DNA of 64,000 bases, taken from Bacteroides sp. (GTDB lineage: Bacteria > Bacteroidota > Bacteroidia > Bacteroidales > Bacteroidaceae). Numbering within the stretch: the first letter of the stretch is position 1; each line of letters begins with the position of its first letter. Below the pieces are notes generated by a model. The model made no database searches and was not told the DNA's origin. It saw only the letters and a program-made list of their open reading frames with translations. Location of the stretch: positions 1-64,000 of the forward strand of contig JAJQDI010000023.1 of NCBI GenBank assembly GCA_021202275.1, given 5' to 3'. Positions 47,111 to 55,587 of the stretch are shown here, piece after piece. Both the position numbers and the translations under genes were made by a program.

Positions 47111-49069
47111 ATGAAAAAGATTTTTCAATACAACATATATATCTGCCTCCTTCTCTCCGCAGTGCTGTTTGCCTGTACGGACGATAAGGTGACAGGAGGA
47201 ACTGCCCCTTCGGAGGATGGAGCCCCTCTGATCCTTTCGGTTGGGTTTGAGTCCTATGTCTCTACCCGTCTGGCCGAATTGCCCGATCCGGATGCCATGA
47301 ACGATGCGGTGGTTGATGGAGAAAACTATGGACTTAACCACGTGGGACTCTATATCTATTATACCGATGATTATGAAGCCAACGGTGGTAAGGGCGATCT
47401 GAGCAAGCCTTATGTGCGTAATATGGAATGTGAGATCGTGGACAACCGGCTGGTACCTGTGGACCCGCTGCAAAGCGAATACATCTATATCTATGACCGG
47501 ATGACGGTGGTGGCTTTCTATCCCTACAATGCGGACATGAGCGATCCTGACAATTATTTCGATGTGAAGGCTGATGAAGAGAATTATCCGATCACACGCC
47601 GTGACTATGCGGAGCAGTATTACATCCCCTATCGGGCAGAGTTGGAAACAAATCCGACCATTGCCTACGCGGCGCAGTTGTGGTTCTATCCCAGACAGAC
47701 GGTCAAATTTGAGATCGTACTGGTGAGTGATGATCCGTCGATGCTGCCTCAGGAGGCGGATGTACAGATCGTGCCCCGTATGGACCCCATAGACAATGAT
47801 GAAATGATCGTGGGTGGAAGACGTGAGAAAGGAGTGGATCATGTAAATACCCTGAACCCGTCTCCGGTAGCAAGCGGATCGTATGTTAAACAATATGTGG
47901 CGTATGTGTGGAAAAACGAAACGTTTGATAACAACCTCAACCAGGGCGAACTCTTGTTGGAAAGTGACCTGATCACTCTGTTTGCTTCACAGGATGTAGA
48001 ACTTCAGGAACAGTATGTATACCGTTACGGATACAACCTGAGCACCGGAGAGATTTTTATACCGACCTCTTCCTACCTGATCCACGACGCTACCAGCCTG
48101 CAGGGACTGAATGGAGTGAAAAATACCAGTTATCAGGTGTGTGACATCGATGTATCCTCCATCTCGAACTGGAAGCCTCTGTCGTTGCTCAATGCTACGT
48201 TTGACGGAGGTGGCCATAAAGTAGAGGGGCTCACGATCAATGGCAGCGATTCGTCTGCCGGACTGTTTGGTCAGATCAAAGGAAATTCCTCTATACGTAA
48301 TGTGAACCTGATAGAGCCTCAGATTACCATCAACTCTACGGCCGACTCCTGTAGTGTAGGGGGCATTTGTGGTACGGTGAACGGGGTAATGACCGAGGCC
48401 GAGAAAGAGAGCCTGCTCGGAAGTCTGCCCGAAGGACTGTCGGAAGTGGTGAAACAGGAACTGATCAAAGAACTCTTATTGGATATTGTCAACAGTACTT
48501 CACGTGTAATAGCCAGTCGGGTAGAAGATCCGGTGATCACCGTGAACGGAAAGAGCCCGCGTGTGGGTACCATCTGTGGTAGCAACGGGGATAAGGACAA
48601 GGAAGATAATTATTACGGTACGATCTCGGACAGTTATTCGCTGGGTGGAACGATCCGCGTCAATGAAGGCGATCCTTCCCTGAACGCGGGAGCCTACGTA
48701 GGTGGGTTCTGCGGGCTCAACAACGGAAAGATCGTCCGTGGGTATGTGACTATTGATGATATGAGTACTCCGTATACTACCACCAATTCTTCCGGAGAGA
48801 CGGTGACGGATGATCTTTCTGCCGGATTTACCCACAACGGAAATCTGTTTACCGGAGGTGAGATCGCTGTCACAGACAGTTATTCCGTATGGCCCGATAC
48901 GACTTCCGGTGTGCAGCAACTGCCTGCCAGCTGGCCGACGGGCTGGGTAGACTATACGGGGATCTGGCCGGTGAATACGTCCGGATGGACCGAAAGTAAC
49001 AGCTTCTGGTATGATCTGGGTACACAGGGAACAGAGAACTATCCGATCCTGCAATGGGAGAGGAGATAA
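47111..49069 (+). CDS. Fimbrillin lipoprotein with GLUG-type repeats
   Basis: 652 residues, lipobox LFAC. A TR site (YVSTRLAELPDPDAM) and fimbrillin-like strands lead to about residue 300. A second region has LNATFDGGGHKVEGLTI, AGLFGQIKGNSSIRNVNL, VGGICGTVNG, VGTICGSNGDKDKEDNYYGT and VGGFCGLNNGKIVRGYVT, again GLUG-like. It ends in a Trp-rich segment (ASWPTGWVDYTGIWPVNTSG). Probably a second adhesive subunit. Stop and start codons with its neighbours are only 21-22 bases apart, so translation is likely sequential. Confidence 0.78.
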   Translation: MKKIFQYNIYICLLLSAVLFACTDDKVTGGTAPSEDGAPLILSVGFESYVSTRLAELPDPDAMNDAVVDGENYGLNHVGLYIYYTDDYEANGGKGDLSKPYVRNMECEIVDNRLVPVDPLQSEYIYIYDRMTVVAFYPYNADMSDPDNYFDVKADEENYPITRRDYAEQYYIPYRAELETNPTIAYAAQLWFYPRQTVKFEIVLVSDDPSMLPQEADVQIVPRMDPIDNDEMIVGGRREKGVDHVNTLNPSPVASGSYVKQYVAYVWKNETFDNNLNQGELLLESDLITLFASQDVELQEQYVYRYGYNLSTGEIFIPTSSYLIHDATSLQGLNGVKNTSYQVCDIDVSSISNWKPLSLLNATFDGGGHKVEGLTINGSDSSAGLFGQIKGNSSIRNVNLIEPQITINSTADSCSVGGICGTVNGVMTEAEKESLLGSLPEGLSEVVKQELIKELLLDIVNSTSRVIASRVEDPVITVNGKSPRVGTICGSNGDKDKEDNYYGTISDSYSLGGTIRVNEGDPSLNAGAYVGGFCGLNNGKIVRGYVTIDDMSTPYTTTNSSGETVTDDLSAGFTHNGNLFTGGEIAVTDSYSVWPDTTSGVQQLPASWPTGWVDYTGIWPVNTSGWTESNSFWYDLGTQGTENYPILQWERR

Positions 49070-49090
49070 CCCAACTAAATAGATAGAACC

Positions 49091-50244
49091 ATGAAATATA
49101 ACCCTATATGTATCGTTGTTTGGTTGCTGGCTTTCACAGGCCTTTCAGGCTGTACCGATGACGATGGAAAACAACCGAAAACCGGAGAAGAGACCGGGAG
49201 TGGTGAACTGACCTTTATGCCGTATGTACAGGAAAGTGGTATCCTGACGCGTGACCTGGGAAATACTTTTTTTCCGAGGGATATGAGATCGATGTGACAT
49301 TGAAGTCCAATGCCATCAGCAGTACTTCACAGACCTATATCTATGAGTACGGAGCGGATGGTATCTTCCGGGGAAAGCCTTCGGGGTATTTCTTCCCGCT
49401 GGATAATACCTATATTGATGAACTCACGGCCATCTGGCCCCGGGAAGCGATCAGGCAACAAGGACTTGTGACCGACCAGCGCGAGCTGGATGCGTATCGC
49501 CTTTCCGACCAGTTGATCGCTGTAGCCTCTACCGTAGGTATCATGCCTACCGATGCTCCCGTACCGCTGACATTTGTCCGGGAAACAACCTTGCTGGAAT
49601 TCCAGCTGGCCGGGCGGAACGTGGCCGGGCTGGGTATCGTATCCCTGATCCTGGAACTGGAGCTGGACGGAAGCACTCCGACGGCCTTCTGGGCCTATTG
49701 TGGAAATGAGAATGGACATGCCCAGCTGATCTTACCTGCCGGTACCGCTATTGAAGCTCCGGACGGATATATGATCGGACGCATCCGGGGTTCCGACGGA
49801 GCCGATTATACCATCATCATGGAAGCTACGGATATTACGTTGCAGGCAGGGACCAAATATGTAATAACCCTTACACCCAGGGGCTATGATATGCTGGGGA
49901 GTGTAGGTATCGGAGGCTGGATACAGGAAATAGAAAGCGGTATTGCTATTCCGTTTGTACAGCCGGTACCCAATACCGACGGTGATTATCTGGTACAGAC
50001 AGCCGCGCAATTGATAACTATGTCTTACCTGATCCGCCATTATACCGACGGTACTACCATCCAATGGCCTGATAAACGGTACATTCTTTCGGAAGATCTG
50101 GATCTGACCGATGAAGAAGCACAGCAGTATATTCCTGTTCCTGCTTCCCTCTTCAACGGAAAGGTGACACAGGATGGAGAAGAGGTGACTTCCATTATCT
50201 ATGGAGACGGACAGGTGTTGGAATTGTTTGATGAGAACCAGTAA
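49091..50244 (+). pseudogene. Fimbrillin-like lipoprotein, frameshifted
   Basis: The N-terminal piece (to 49297) has lipobox LSGC, CTDDDGKQ and ESGILTRDLGNTFF. The rest (from 49294) continues in another frame with LKSNAISSTSQTYIYEYGAD and WPREAIRQQG. Adding one T to the run of seven at 49267-49273 joins them through EGYEIDVTLKS, giving about 384 residues. The fimbrillin fold is visible in AVPLTFVRETTLLEFQLAGR-like strands and GWIQEIESG. As given, the gene would yield a short lipopeptide. Confidence 0.75.
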
Positions 50245-50430
50245 CAGAAAGTGTCCGGAAAGTACATCGGTTCTGAGAAAAGGATCAGGGATATATTTTC
50301 CGACAACTTTTCACAGGTAATGACCTGTCTGTCACCTGTTGCAGTACGAAGGTTCCTGATCCTGTCAACGAGAGAAGGGATCACTGAATGGCAGACAGAC
50401 GGATGACTGTATAAATAAAATAATAGAGAT

Positions 50431-51540
50431 ATGAAAAAGTATAAGATAGCAGCATGGGCTTTTCTGCTTCTGGGCATGGGGGCCTGTTCGGAGAACGAAC
50501 AGACAGTTTCTCCCCAGGATACGCAGGAGAATGTACGTGTGGATGGGATAACAGCCCGTCTGTATGGGAGGGATGCTTCTGCCTCTACCTCAACCCGGGC
50601 AGATGGCGATGACTATGTAGTGAACAAAAATGCAGACCCTACTTCTCCCGATATGCCTTTCGGGCGTGAGAAATGGTTGCTGGATGTGCAGATCTATGAT
50701 GGCAATGATCCCTATCAGTACGGTAGCGCGACGATGCATTATGTAGAGGCGGATTTCCGATGGGAGACATTGGTCAGTGATTCGATCTTCTTTCCCAATT
50801 ACCTGACCCAACAGGTCGCCTGCCGGTTGTACGATCCGGCTTTCACTGAGATCGTAAAGGATCAGCGGGATGCCACAGGAGAGATCCTGTTTGCACAGGA
50901 CGTACTGATCCAGAACGGAGATAGTACCATAAGAGTCGTACCTTCACATGCACCTGCCATCTATGTCAAGCACGCACATAGTATGTTTGACTTTCGTCTG
51001 ATGAATGTGGATAAGACCCGTATCAGCAGTATATCGCTGGAGGTAGATGGAGATGTATATTATCCGTATGATACCCAACAGACTGTTCCTGAATATCTGG
51101 TGATTGTACCGGTAGGGTCTTCGGAACCGCTGATAAAGGTAGTTACCACAGACGGAGCACAATACGAACAAACGGTAGAGATGGAAGGGAACACGGAGGT
51201 CAATATCTGTTACTGTTTTACCCTGCACGGGCTGGAATTGACCCTTTCCCCTATTACCGTTGTCGATTGGGTGACCGGAGAGGCACTGTACGCGCAATAC
51301 ACAGCCGTTACAGCTTATCCCACGTTCTACGGTCCGGCAGGCGTAACCTGTACCCTCTTCTTTGACAATGGTCTCTCACAGGAGATTACTTTCAACGATC
51401 GGGGAGAAGCTACTGTGAAACCCGCGGGACGCACCATTATCCGGCTGGTAGTAAACGGGAAAGAAAATGTGCTGAGCCCTCCGGTTGTACTGACCAATAT
51501 GATCATTGACCTCACAGAGGAGATTGATGCCGCGGTCTGA
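50431..51540 (+). CDS. Fimbrillin-family lipoprotein, last of the locus
   Basis: 369 residues, lipobox GMGAC followed by SENEQTVSPQ. A TRA site (STSTRADGDDYV) lies near residue 55. Strands include WLLDVQIYDGNDPYQYGSAT, APAIYVKHAHSMFDFRLMN and the terminal TVVDWVTGEAL, then an extra C-terminal Ig-like segment (GPAGVTCTLFFDNGLSQEIT). It closes the plus-strand fimbrial run; the palindrome-rich spacer follows. Confidence 0.75.
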   Translation: MKKYKIAAWAFLLLGMGACSENEQTVSPQDTQENVRVDGITARLYGRDASASTSTRADGDDYVVNKNADPTSPDMPFGREKWLLDVQIYDGNDPYQYGSATMHYVEADFRWETLVSDSIFFPNYLTQQVACRLYDPAFTEIVKDQRDATGEILFAQDVLIQNGDSTIRVVPSHAPAIYVKHAHSMFDFRLMNVDKTRISSISLEVDGDVYYPYDTQQTVPEYLVIVPVGSSEPLIKVVTTDGAQYEQTVEMEGNTEVNICYCFTLHGLELTLSPITVVDWVTGEALYAQYTAVTAYPTFYGPAGVTCTLFFDNGLSQEITFNDRGEATVKPAGRTIIRLVVNGKENVLSPPVVLTNMIIDLTEEIDAAV

Positions 51541-51593
51541 GAGCGTTTACATAGAATCGTAAAATTCATGGTAGATATACTACTCCGGTAACC

Positions 51594-51618
51594 TGTAGAG
51601 ACGCCCGGCGTGCGTCTC
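51594..51618. repeat. GAGACGC-type dispersed palindrome
   Basis: TGTAGAGACGCCC-GGC-GTGCGTCTC, one mismatch in the arms. Same family as 16529. Confidence 0.75.
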
Positions 51619-51705
51619 GGCACACCGAATAGGAAGGTATAGAGACCATGTGGGACGCTTTTTTTGTTGGACCTGCATCCTGGAGATATACACCAGGTAC
51701 ATCTC

Positions 51706-51733
51706 GGAGGCGTACACCGTCGTGTGTCTCTAC
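51706..51733. repeat. GAGACGC-type palindrome, strongly diverged
   Basis: GGAGGCGTACACC then GTCGTGTGTCTCTACA; several arm mismatches. Recognisable mainly by the GTCTCTACAG end shared with other copies. Confidence 0.5.
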
Positions 51734-51857
51734 AGAGAGAAAGAAGAGAAACTCATGTTGGGAATGGGTCTTTAAATAGTATATCTACCTGTTGCTATAC
51801 AGGTGGAGGAGTGCGAAGATACAGGAGGAGAATGGTTCGCATAGATATACTTTCGTG

Positions 51858-51940
51858 ATCCCACGCCGTGGGATCATTCGTCCTACGTCGTGGGACTACT
51901 CATCCCACGGCGTGAAACTTATTGTCCCATATCGTGGGAC
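51858..51940. repeat. Four-unit array of 17-bp palindromes, 22-bp period
   Basis: Units at 51858, 51880, 51902 and 51924: ATCCCACGCCGTGGGAT, GTCCTACGTCGTGGGAC, ATCCCACGGCGTGAAAC and GTCCCATATCGTGGGAC. Five-base spacers (CATTC, TACTC, TTATT) separate them. The geometry, 17 + 5 bases, equals that of the array at 5316 although the sequences are unrelated. Arms have changed together in some units, suggesting that pairing is maintained. Confidence 0.9.
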
Positions 51941-52095
51941 CACAAAGGTTCCATGGAGGAAACAACAAACCATCAGGGAGAGAACAAGCGTATATAATAT
52001 AGCCTACACTGTATAACAGATTGTTGTACAAATACATAGTAAGGAAGAGAGCAGGACCTCTGTTACAGCAAAAGAAGAAACTACTGGTTCAGGAG

Positions 52096-52129
52096 CCGTA
52101 CCCAAAGTCTGTCCAGACTTTGGGTACGG
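52096..52129. repeat. Perfect 16-bp hairpin with a two-base loop
   Basis: Arms CCGTACCCAAAGTCTG and CAGACTTTGGGTACGG around TC. It lies 67 bases beyond the flavodoxin stop codon. There is no T tract, but it could act as a transcript-end stabiliser or terminator for either convergent unit. Confidence 0.8.
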
Positions 52130-52196
52130 TTCACTTGAAACCTCATTTATAATAATAGCTATGCAAAGAATCTACACGTGTTACTGTACAGGAGGG

Positions 52197-52706
52197 TCAG
52201 TGAATGCATTCTGTCCTTAGTTGTGCGATCCATTTGTCGATCCGCGCTTCGGTCTGGCTGCTTTCGTTGTCTTCATCCAGAGGAAGTCCGGCAAATTTTC
52301 CATGGACTACCGCTATGGATTTGTCAAATGTATAGCCCGAAGGGTCTGTCATTCCGCAGAATGTACATCCCGATTCTTTCAGCTCTTCGTAAATAATACC
52401 GATCGCGTCACAGAATGTATCTGCATAGGAATCTGAATCGCCACAACCGAAGAGCACGACAAATTTATTGCCCAGATCCTGTGCTTTCAGAGTCTTCAAC
52501 GCGTCGTACCAATCATCTTGCAACTCTCCGGCTCCCCAGGTAGAGGAGCCCAGGAGCAGTACTTCATACCTGATTATGCACTCAGTGTTCAGAGAAGAAG
52601 CCTCGTGAATGTCGGAAGCAGCAACTCCCAGTTTGTCGCCTATGCGACGTGCCACCTCTTCGGTTGTGCCGGTGGTGGAACCATAAAAAATACCAATTTG
52701 ACTCAT
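52197..52706 (-). CDS. fldA: Flavodoxin, long chain
   Basis: 169 residues. FMN phosphate loop FYGSTTGTTEEVA at the N-terminus, isoalloxazine loops SSTWGAGELQDDWYD and GCGDSDSYADTFCDAIG, and the inserted segment of long-chain flavodoxins (FAGLPLDEDNESS). It carries low-potential electrons in the cytoplasm, substituting for ferredoxin when iron is short. A -7-like box TAAATTTG at 52781-52774 lies about 70 bases upstream. Confidence 0.95.
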   Translation of the reverse strand: MSQIGIFYGSTTGTTEEVARRIGDKLGVAASDIHEASSLNTECIIRYEVLLLGSSTWGAGELQDDWYDALKTLKAQDLGNKFVVLFGCGDSDSYADTFCDAIGIIYEELKESGCTFCGMTDPSGYTFDKSIAVVHGKFAGLPLDEDNESSQTEARIDKWIAQLRTECIH

Positions 52707-52773
52707 GTTGTGTATATGATTAAGGAACTGTGCCGTTCGGCTGGATAAAGTGTACAGCTCCGGTTTCTACGGG

Positions 52774-52781
52774 CAAATTTA
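52774..52781 (-). promoter_or_regulatory. Candidate -7 box for flavodoxin
   Basis: TAAATTTG on the minus strand, perfect to TAnnTTTG. No clear -33 element at standard distance. Confidence 0.4.
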
Positions 52782-52977
52782 AGGAACGTAATGGTACGGA
52801 TAAATCCCTATAAAATATGATTTTAAAGCCTGTATATCCTATAAGTAGGTAGAATGGATGGTTCACGTGAAAAGAAGGTTTTTAAGGTGTAAATAGTTAA
52901 AATACCTAATTCTTGTTATTGTGTTCCCACGGAATATTGACTTTCTTTGTACCTTTATCATATATATCAGGTATACA

Positions 52978-53685
52978 ATGAATACATTACAAAAATATCA
53001 GGCCGAGGACAAACTGTTTGACATCATCAGTGACGATTACTCTCTGTTGCAGGTGATGAGCCGCTTCGGTATTTCGTTGGGGTTTGGTGACAAAACCGTA
53101 CGTGAAGTCTGTGAATCCAACGGAGTAGATTGCCGTACATTTCTGGTGGTTGCCAATTTCATGACCGAAGGTTTCTCCCGGCTCAAGGATCCGGAAAAGG
53201 ACCTCTCTATTCCGGCGCTGGTAGGCTATCTGCGGCAGTCTCACATCTATTTCCTGGAGTTCAGCCTGCCGGCTATCCGGCGAAAGCTGATCGAAGCCAT
53301 TGATTGCTCCGGAAATGAAGTAGCTATCCTTATCATTAAGTTTTACGACGAATACATGCGTGAAGTCAGGCGACACATGGAGTACGAAGAAAAGACCGTA
53401 TTTAAATATGTGGATGCTCTGATAGATGACCAGGGAATAGATAACTATAAGATCAGTACCTACTCCAGGCATCACGATTTGGTAGGAGAGAAACTGAGTG
53501 AACTGAAAAACATCATCATCCGGTATTGCCCGGCACAGCTCAACAGTAACCTGCTCAATGCCGTGCTGTTCAATATCTATGCCTGTGAAGAGGAACTCAA
53601 TGTCCATTGCAAGGTAGAGGACTATCTGCTTGTCCCGTCGATATTGAAACTGGAAAGGAGGGTACGCAGTCATGAAGAACAGTGA
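52978..53685 (+). CDS. Hemerythrin-like protein of the RIC/YtfE type, lacking the Cys pair
   Basis: 235 residues from MNTLQKYQAEDKLFD; upstream in-frame codons add an unlikely extension. Residues 15-62 resemble the DUF542/ScdA N-terminal domain (VMSRFGISLGFGDKTVREVC), but the usual CCGG is replaced by LGFG. The rest is a four-helix di-iron domain with likely ligands H89, H133 and E137, H165/H166, H210 and E214. RIC proteins repair nitric-oxide-damaged iron centres, and hemerythrins bind O2 or NO. The gene overlaps the LuxR regulator by 14 bases, so a sensor role is plausible (inference). Confidence 0.75.
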   Translation: MNTLQKYQAEDKLFDIISDDYSLLQVMSRFGISLGFGDKTVREVCESNGVDCRTFLVVANFMTEGFSRLKDPEKDLSIPALVGYLRQSHIYFLEFSLPAIRRKLIEAIDCSGNEVAILIIKFYDEYMREVRRHMEYEEKTVFKYVDALIDDQGIDNYKISTYSRHHDLVGEKLSELKNIIIRYCPAQLNSNLLNAVLFNIYACEEELNVHCKVEDYLLVPSILKLERRVRSHEEQ

Positions 53686-54280
53686 ACTCATACGGATCGG
53701 TATCGCTGAATCCTCGGTTATCATCCGGAGTGGGATCGCGCTTGTGCTGAAGCGACTGCCCAATCTGAAAATACAACCGGTGGAGCTGTTCTCTCCCGAA
53801 TCTCTGGAAGATTGTATGCGTACGCAGCCTCCCGACATCCTCCTGGTGAATCCGGCTTTTGGGGATTATTTCGATATTGCGCGGTTTCGCAACGAAGCGG
53901 CTGGTATGGGGATCAAAGTAGTGGCCTTGCTGAGCTCCTTTATAGATGCCTCTCTGGTGGCCCGGTACGATCAGAGCCTTTCGATTTACGATGATCTGGA
54001 AACCATCTCACAGAAAATAAAAGAATTGCAACACACGGAAGAAGCAGAAGACGACGAGTCTCAGGAGTCTCTGAGCCAGAGAGAGAAAGAGATTGTGGTC
54101 TGCGTGGTCAAGGGAATGATAAATAAAGAGATAGCAGAGCATTTGTATTTGTCCATTCATACCGTGATCACTCACCGGCGGAACATCAGTAAAAAACTGC
54201 AGATACACAGTGCAGCCGGACTCACCATTTATGCCATTGTCAATAAGCTGGTAGAGCTTAATGACATCAAAGATCTATGA
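53672..54280 (+). CDS. LuxR/NarL-type regulator with degenerate receiver domain
   Basis: 202 residues. The N-terminal 118 residues have a response-regulator fold (IRIGIAESSVIIRSGIALVL), but the phospho-acceptor Asp is Asn (N60 in ILLVNP), only one acidic residue remains in the AES pocket and the conserved Lys is missing. Residues 134-195 form a LuxR helix-turn-helix (LSQREKEIVVCVVKGMINKE, IAEHLYLSIHTVITHRRNIS). It is therefore unlikely to be switched by phosphorylation. The 14-base overlap with the hemerythrin-like gene implies translational coupling and possibly a complex. Confidence 0.85.
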   Translation: MKNSELIRIGIAESSVIIRSGIALVLKRLPNLKIQPVELFSPESLEDCMRTQPPDILLVNPAFGDYFDIARFRNEAAGMGIKVVALLSSFIDASLVARYDQSLSIYDDLETISQKIKELQHTEEAEDDESQESLSQREKEIVVCVVKGMINKEIAEHLYLSIHTVITHRRNISKKLQIHSAAGLTIYAIVNKLVELNDIKDL

Positions 54281-54335
54281 GTATAAAACAATGTTATAAA
54301 ATATAAAATGCATCTACACATCCAATGAAAATCTT

Positions 54336-54343
54336 TATCTTTG
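54336..54343 (+). promoter_or_regulatory. Candidate -7 box of an intergenic transcript
   Basis: TATCTTTG, perfect to TAnnTTTG, 56 bases after the LuxR stop with no gene following on this strand. No good -33 match. Confidence 0.4.
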
Positions 54344-54349
54344 TATCAG

Positions 54350-54529
54350 CAATTGGGAAATTGTTGGTATAAACAGTAAGGTTTTAAAAAAATAGGTTTA
54401 TTAGAATAGGATCTTTCATAGGTTAGTTTATAAGGTAAAAAATATAGGTAAGAAGTTTTTAGGTAAAAGAAGATCTTGTTTTCAGGAAAACAGTAGAGGT
54501 AAAAAAGAAAAGCCTTATAAGGCTTTTCT
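54350..54529 (+). ncRNA. Possible small RNA between convergent genes
   Basis: The interval between the -7 box at 54336 and the symmetrical terminator ending at 54529 would give an RNA of about 180 bases with no open reading frame. It is rich in repeated AGGT(T/A)A motifs. This could equally be 3' sequence of the LuxR transcript. The rest of 54281-54609 has nothing else. Confidence 0.25.
54506..54529. terminator. Bidirectional terminator
   Basis: A fully symmetrical 24-bp sequence with arms AGAAAAGCCTTA and TAAGGCTTTTCT, A-rich on the left and T-rich on the right. It would serve both the LuxR unit and gpmA. Confidence 0.75.
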
Positions 54530-54609
54530 TCAAGTGACGAGCAGTTCGAAAGAAAAAGAATGGGCTCGTTTTTTTATGTTGTACAGCAACCAGTCTGTCG
54601 CTGTCTCTT

Positions 54610-55299
54610 CTATTCCAGGTAATAACTCTTTATTTTATTCAGCTCTTCATCCAGTTCATATACCTGAGGGATTCCGGTAGGGATCTCTACTCCTACGATC
54701 TCTTCATCATTCAACCGGTCTAAGTATTTGACCAATGCGCGCAGACTGTTGCCATGTGCTACCACTAACACGGTCTTGTTATCCAGCAACGCGGGTGCCA
54801 GATAATCCTGCCAGAAGGGGAGTACACGCTGAATGGTCAGTTCCAGAGACTCTCCGCGTGGGATTACATTCCGATCCAGCATTTTATATCTGTCCTCGTT
54901 CCAGGCAGCGCGTTCATCTCCCTCTTCGAGCAGAGGAGGCACTACATCGAAACTACGCCGCCAGATGTGCACCTGCTCGTCTCCGTATTTTTCCGCGGTT
55001 TCTGCTTTATTGAGACCTTGCAAAGCCCCATAGTGTCGTTCGTTGAGCCGCCAATGATGGAATTCCGGTACCCACATCCGTTCTGCTTCTTCCTGTAGCA
55101 GGTGTTGGGTCTGGATGGCACGTGTCAGTACCGAAGAAAAAACAAGATCATAGAGTAGTCCTGCCTCTTTGATCCGTTTTCCGGCCTGCCGGGCCTCTTC
55201 TTTGCCTTTTTCACTCAGCTTCACATCTGCCCAGCCCGTAAAACGATTCTGGCTGTTCCACTCACTCTCTCCATGCCTTACCAATATTAATTTACTCAT
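54610..55299 (-). CDS. gpmA: 2,3-bisphosphoglycerate-dependent phosphoglycerate mutase
   Basis: 229 residues. The phospho-histidine motif [10 protein letters not shown] (H9), [17 protein letters not shown] and the second catalytic His in [11 protein letters not shown] are present. It interconverts 3- and 2-phosphoglycerate in glycolysis. The gene ends with TAG at the family C-terminus. A small open frame (55311-55529) and a promoter at 55588 lie upstream on the same strand. Confidence 0.95.
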   Translation of the reverse strand: MSKLILVRHGESEWNSQNRFTGWADVKLSEKGKEEARQAGKRIKEAGLLYDLVFSSVLTRAIQTQHLLQEEAERMWVPEFHHWRLNERHYGALQGLNKAETAEKYGDEQVHIWRRSFDVVPPLLEEGDERAAWNEDRYKMLDRNVIPRGESLELTIQRVLPFWQDYLAPALLDNKTVLVVAHGNSLRALVKYLDRLNDEEIVGVEIPTGIPQVYELDEELNKIKSYYLE

Positions 55300-55310
55300 A
55301 GCTGTTGGTT

Positions 55311-55529
55311 TTAGATATTCATTGAATCAATAACGCACAGAGGTAAAGAAAGTTTGAACAACTTTCCGGGAAATGAGGGATCGTTCTTTCCTGTCTGTGA
55401 ACCGATTCCCGGAGCACACAGAAAGAGACTTCCACAGTTCAGAAAGGAATTTCCGGGAATACTTTCCAGGGGAACTCCGGGTTGCATAAAAACATAAAAG
55501 GTACCCTCACAGGCACCTTTTTGTTTCAT
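55311..55529 (-). CDS. Doubtful small open frame upstream of gpmA
   Basis: 72 codons beginning [18 protein letters not shown] and ending 11 bases before the gpmA start. It follows a good promoter. I recognise no family, and the first codons overlap a hairpin (55496-55522). It might be a leader peptide or simply an open 5' leader. Confidence 0.25.
   Translation of the reverse strand: MKQKGACEGTFYVFMQPGVPLESIPGNSFLNCGSLFLCAPGIGSQTGKNDPSFPGKLFKLSLPLCVIDSMNI
55496..55522 (-). terminator. Terminator-like hairpin in the gpmA leader
   Basis: On the minus strand the arms AAAAGGTGCC and GGTACCTTTT (one mismatch) are followed by ATGTTTTT. Placed between the promoter at 55588 and gpmA, it could attenuate gpmA, or on the other strand end a plus-strand transcript. 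Confidence 0.45.
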
Positions 55530-55587
55530 TTTACTTAAATGTGGCTACGTAATAAAATTATGACTAACTAATTAAATTCTGATACTG

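Larger units (their letters stand above)
51541..52196. other. Palindrome-rich intergenic region between convergent genes
   Basis: 656 bases between the last fimbrillin and flavodoxin, with no convincing gene. It carries two GAGACGC-type palindromes (51594, 51706), a four-unit palindrome array (51858-51940) and a 16-bp perfect hairpin (52096-52129). None has a canonical T tract. Confidence 0.7.
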
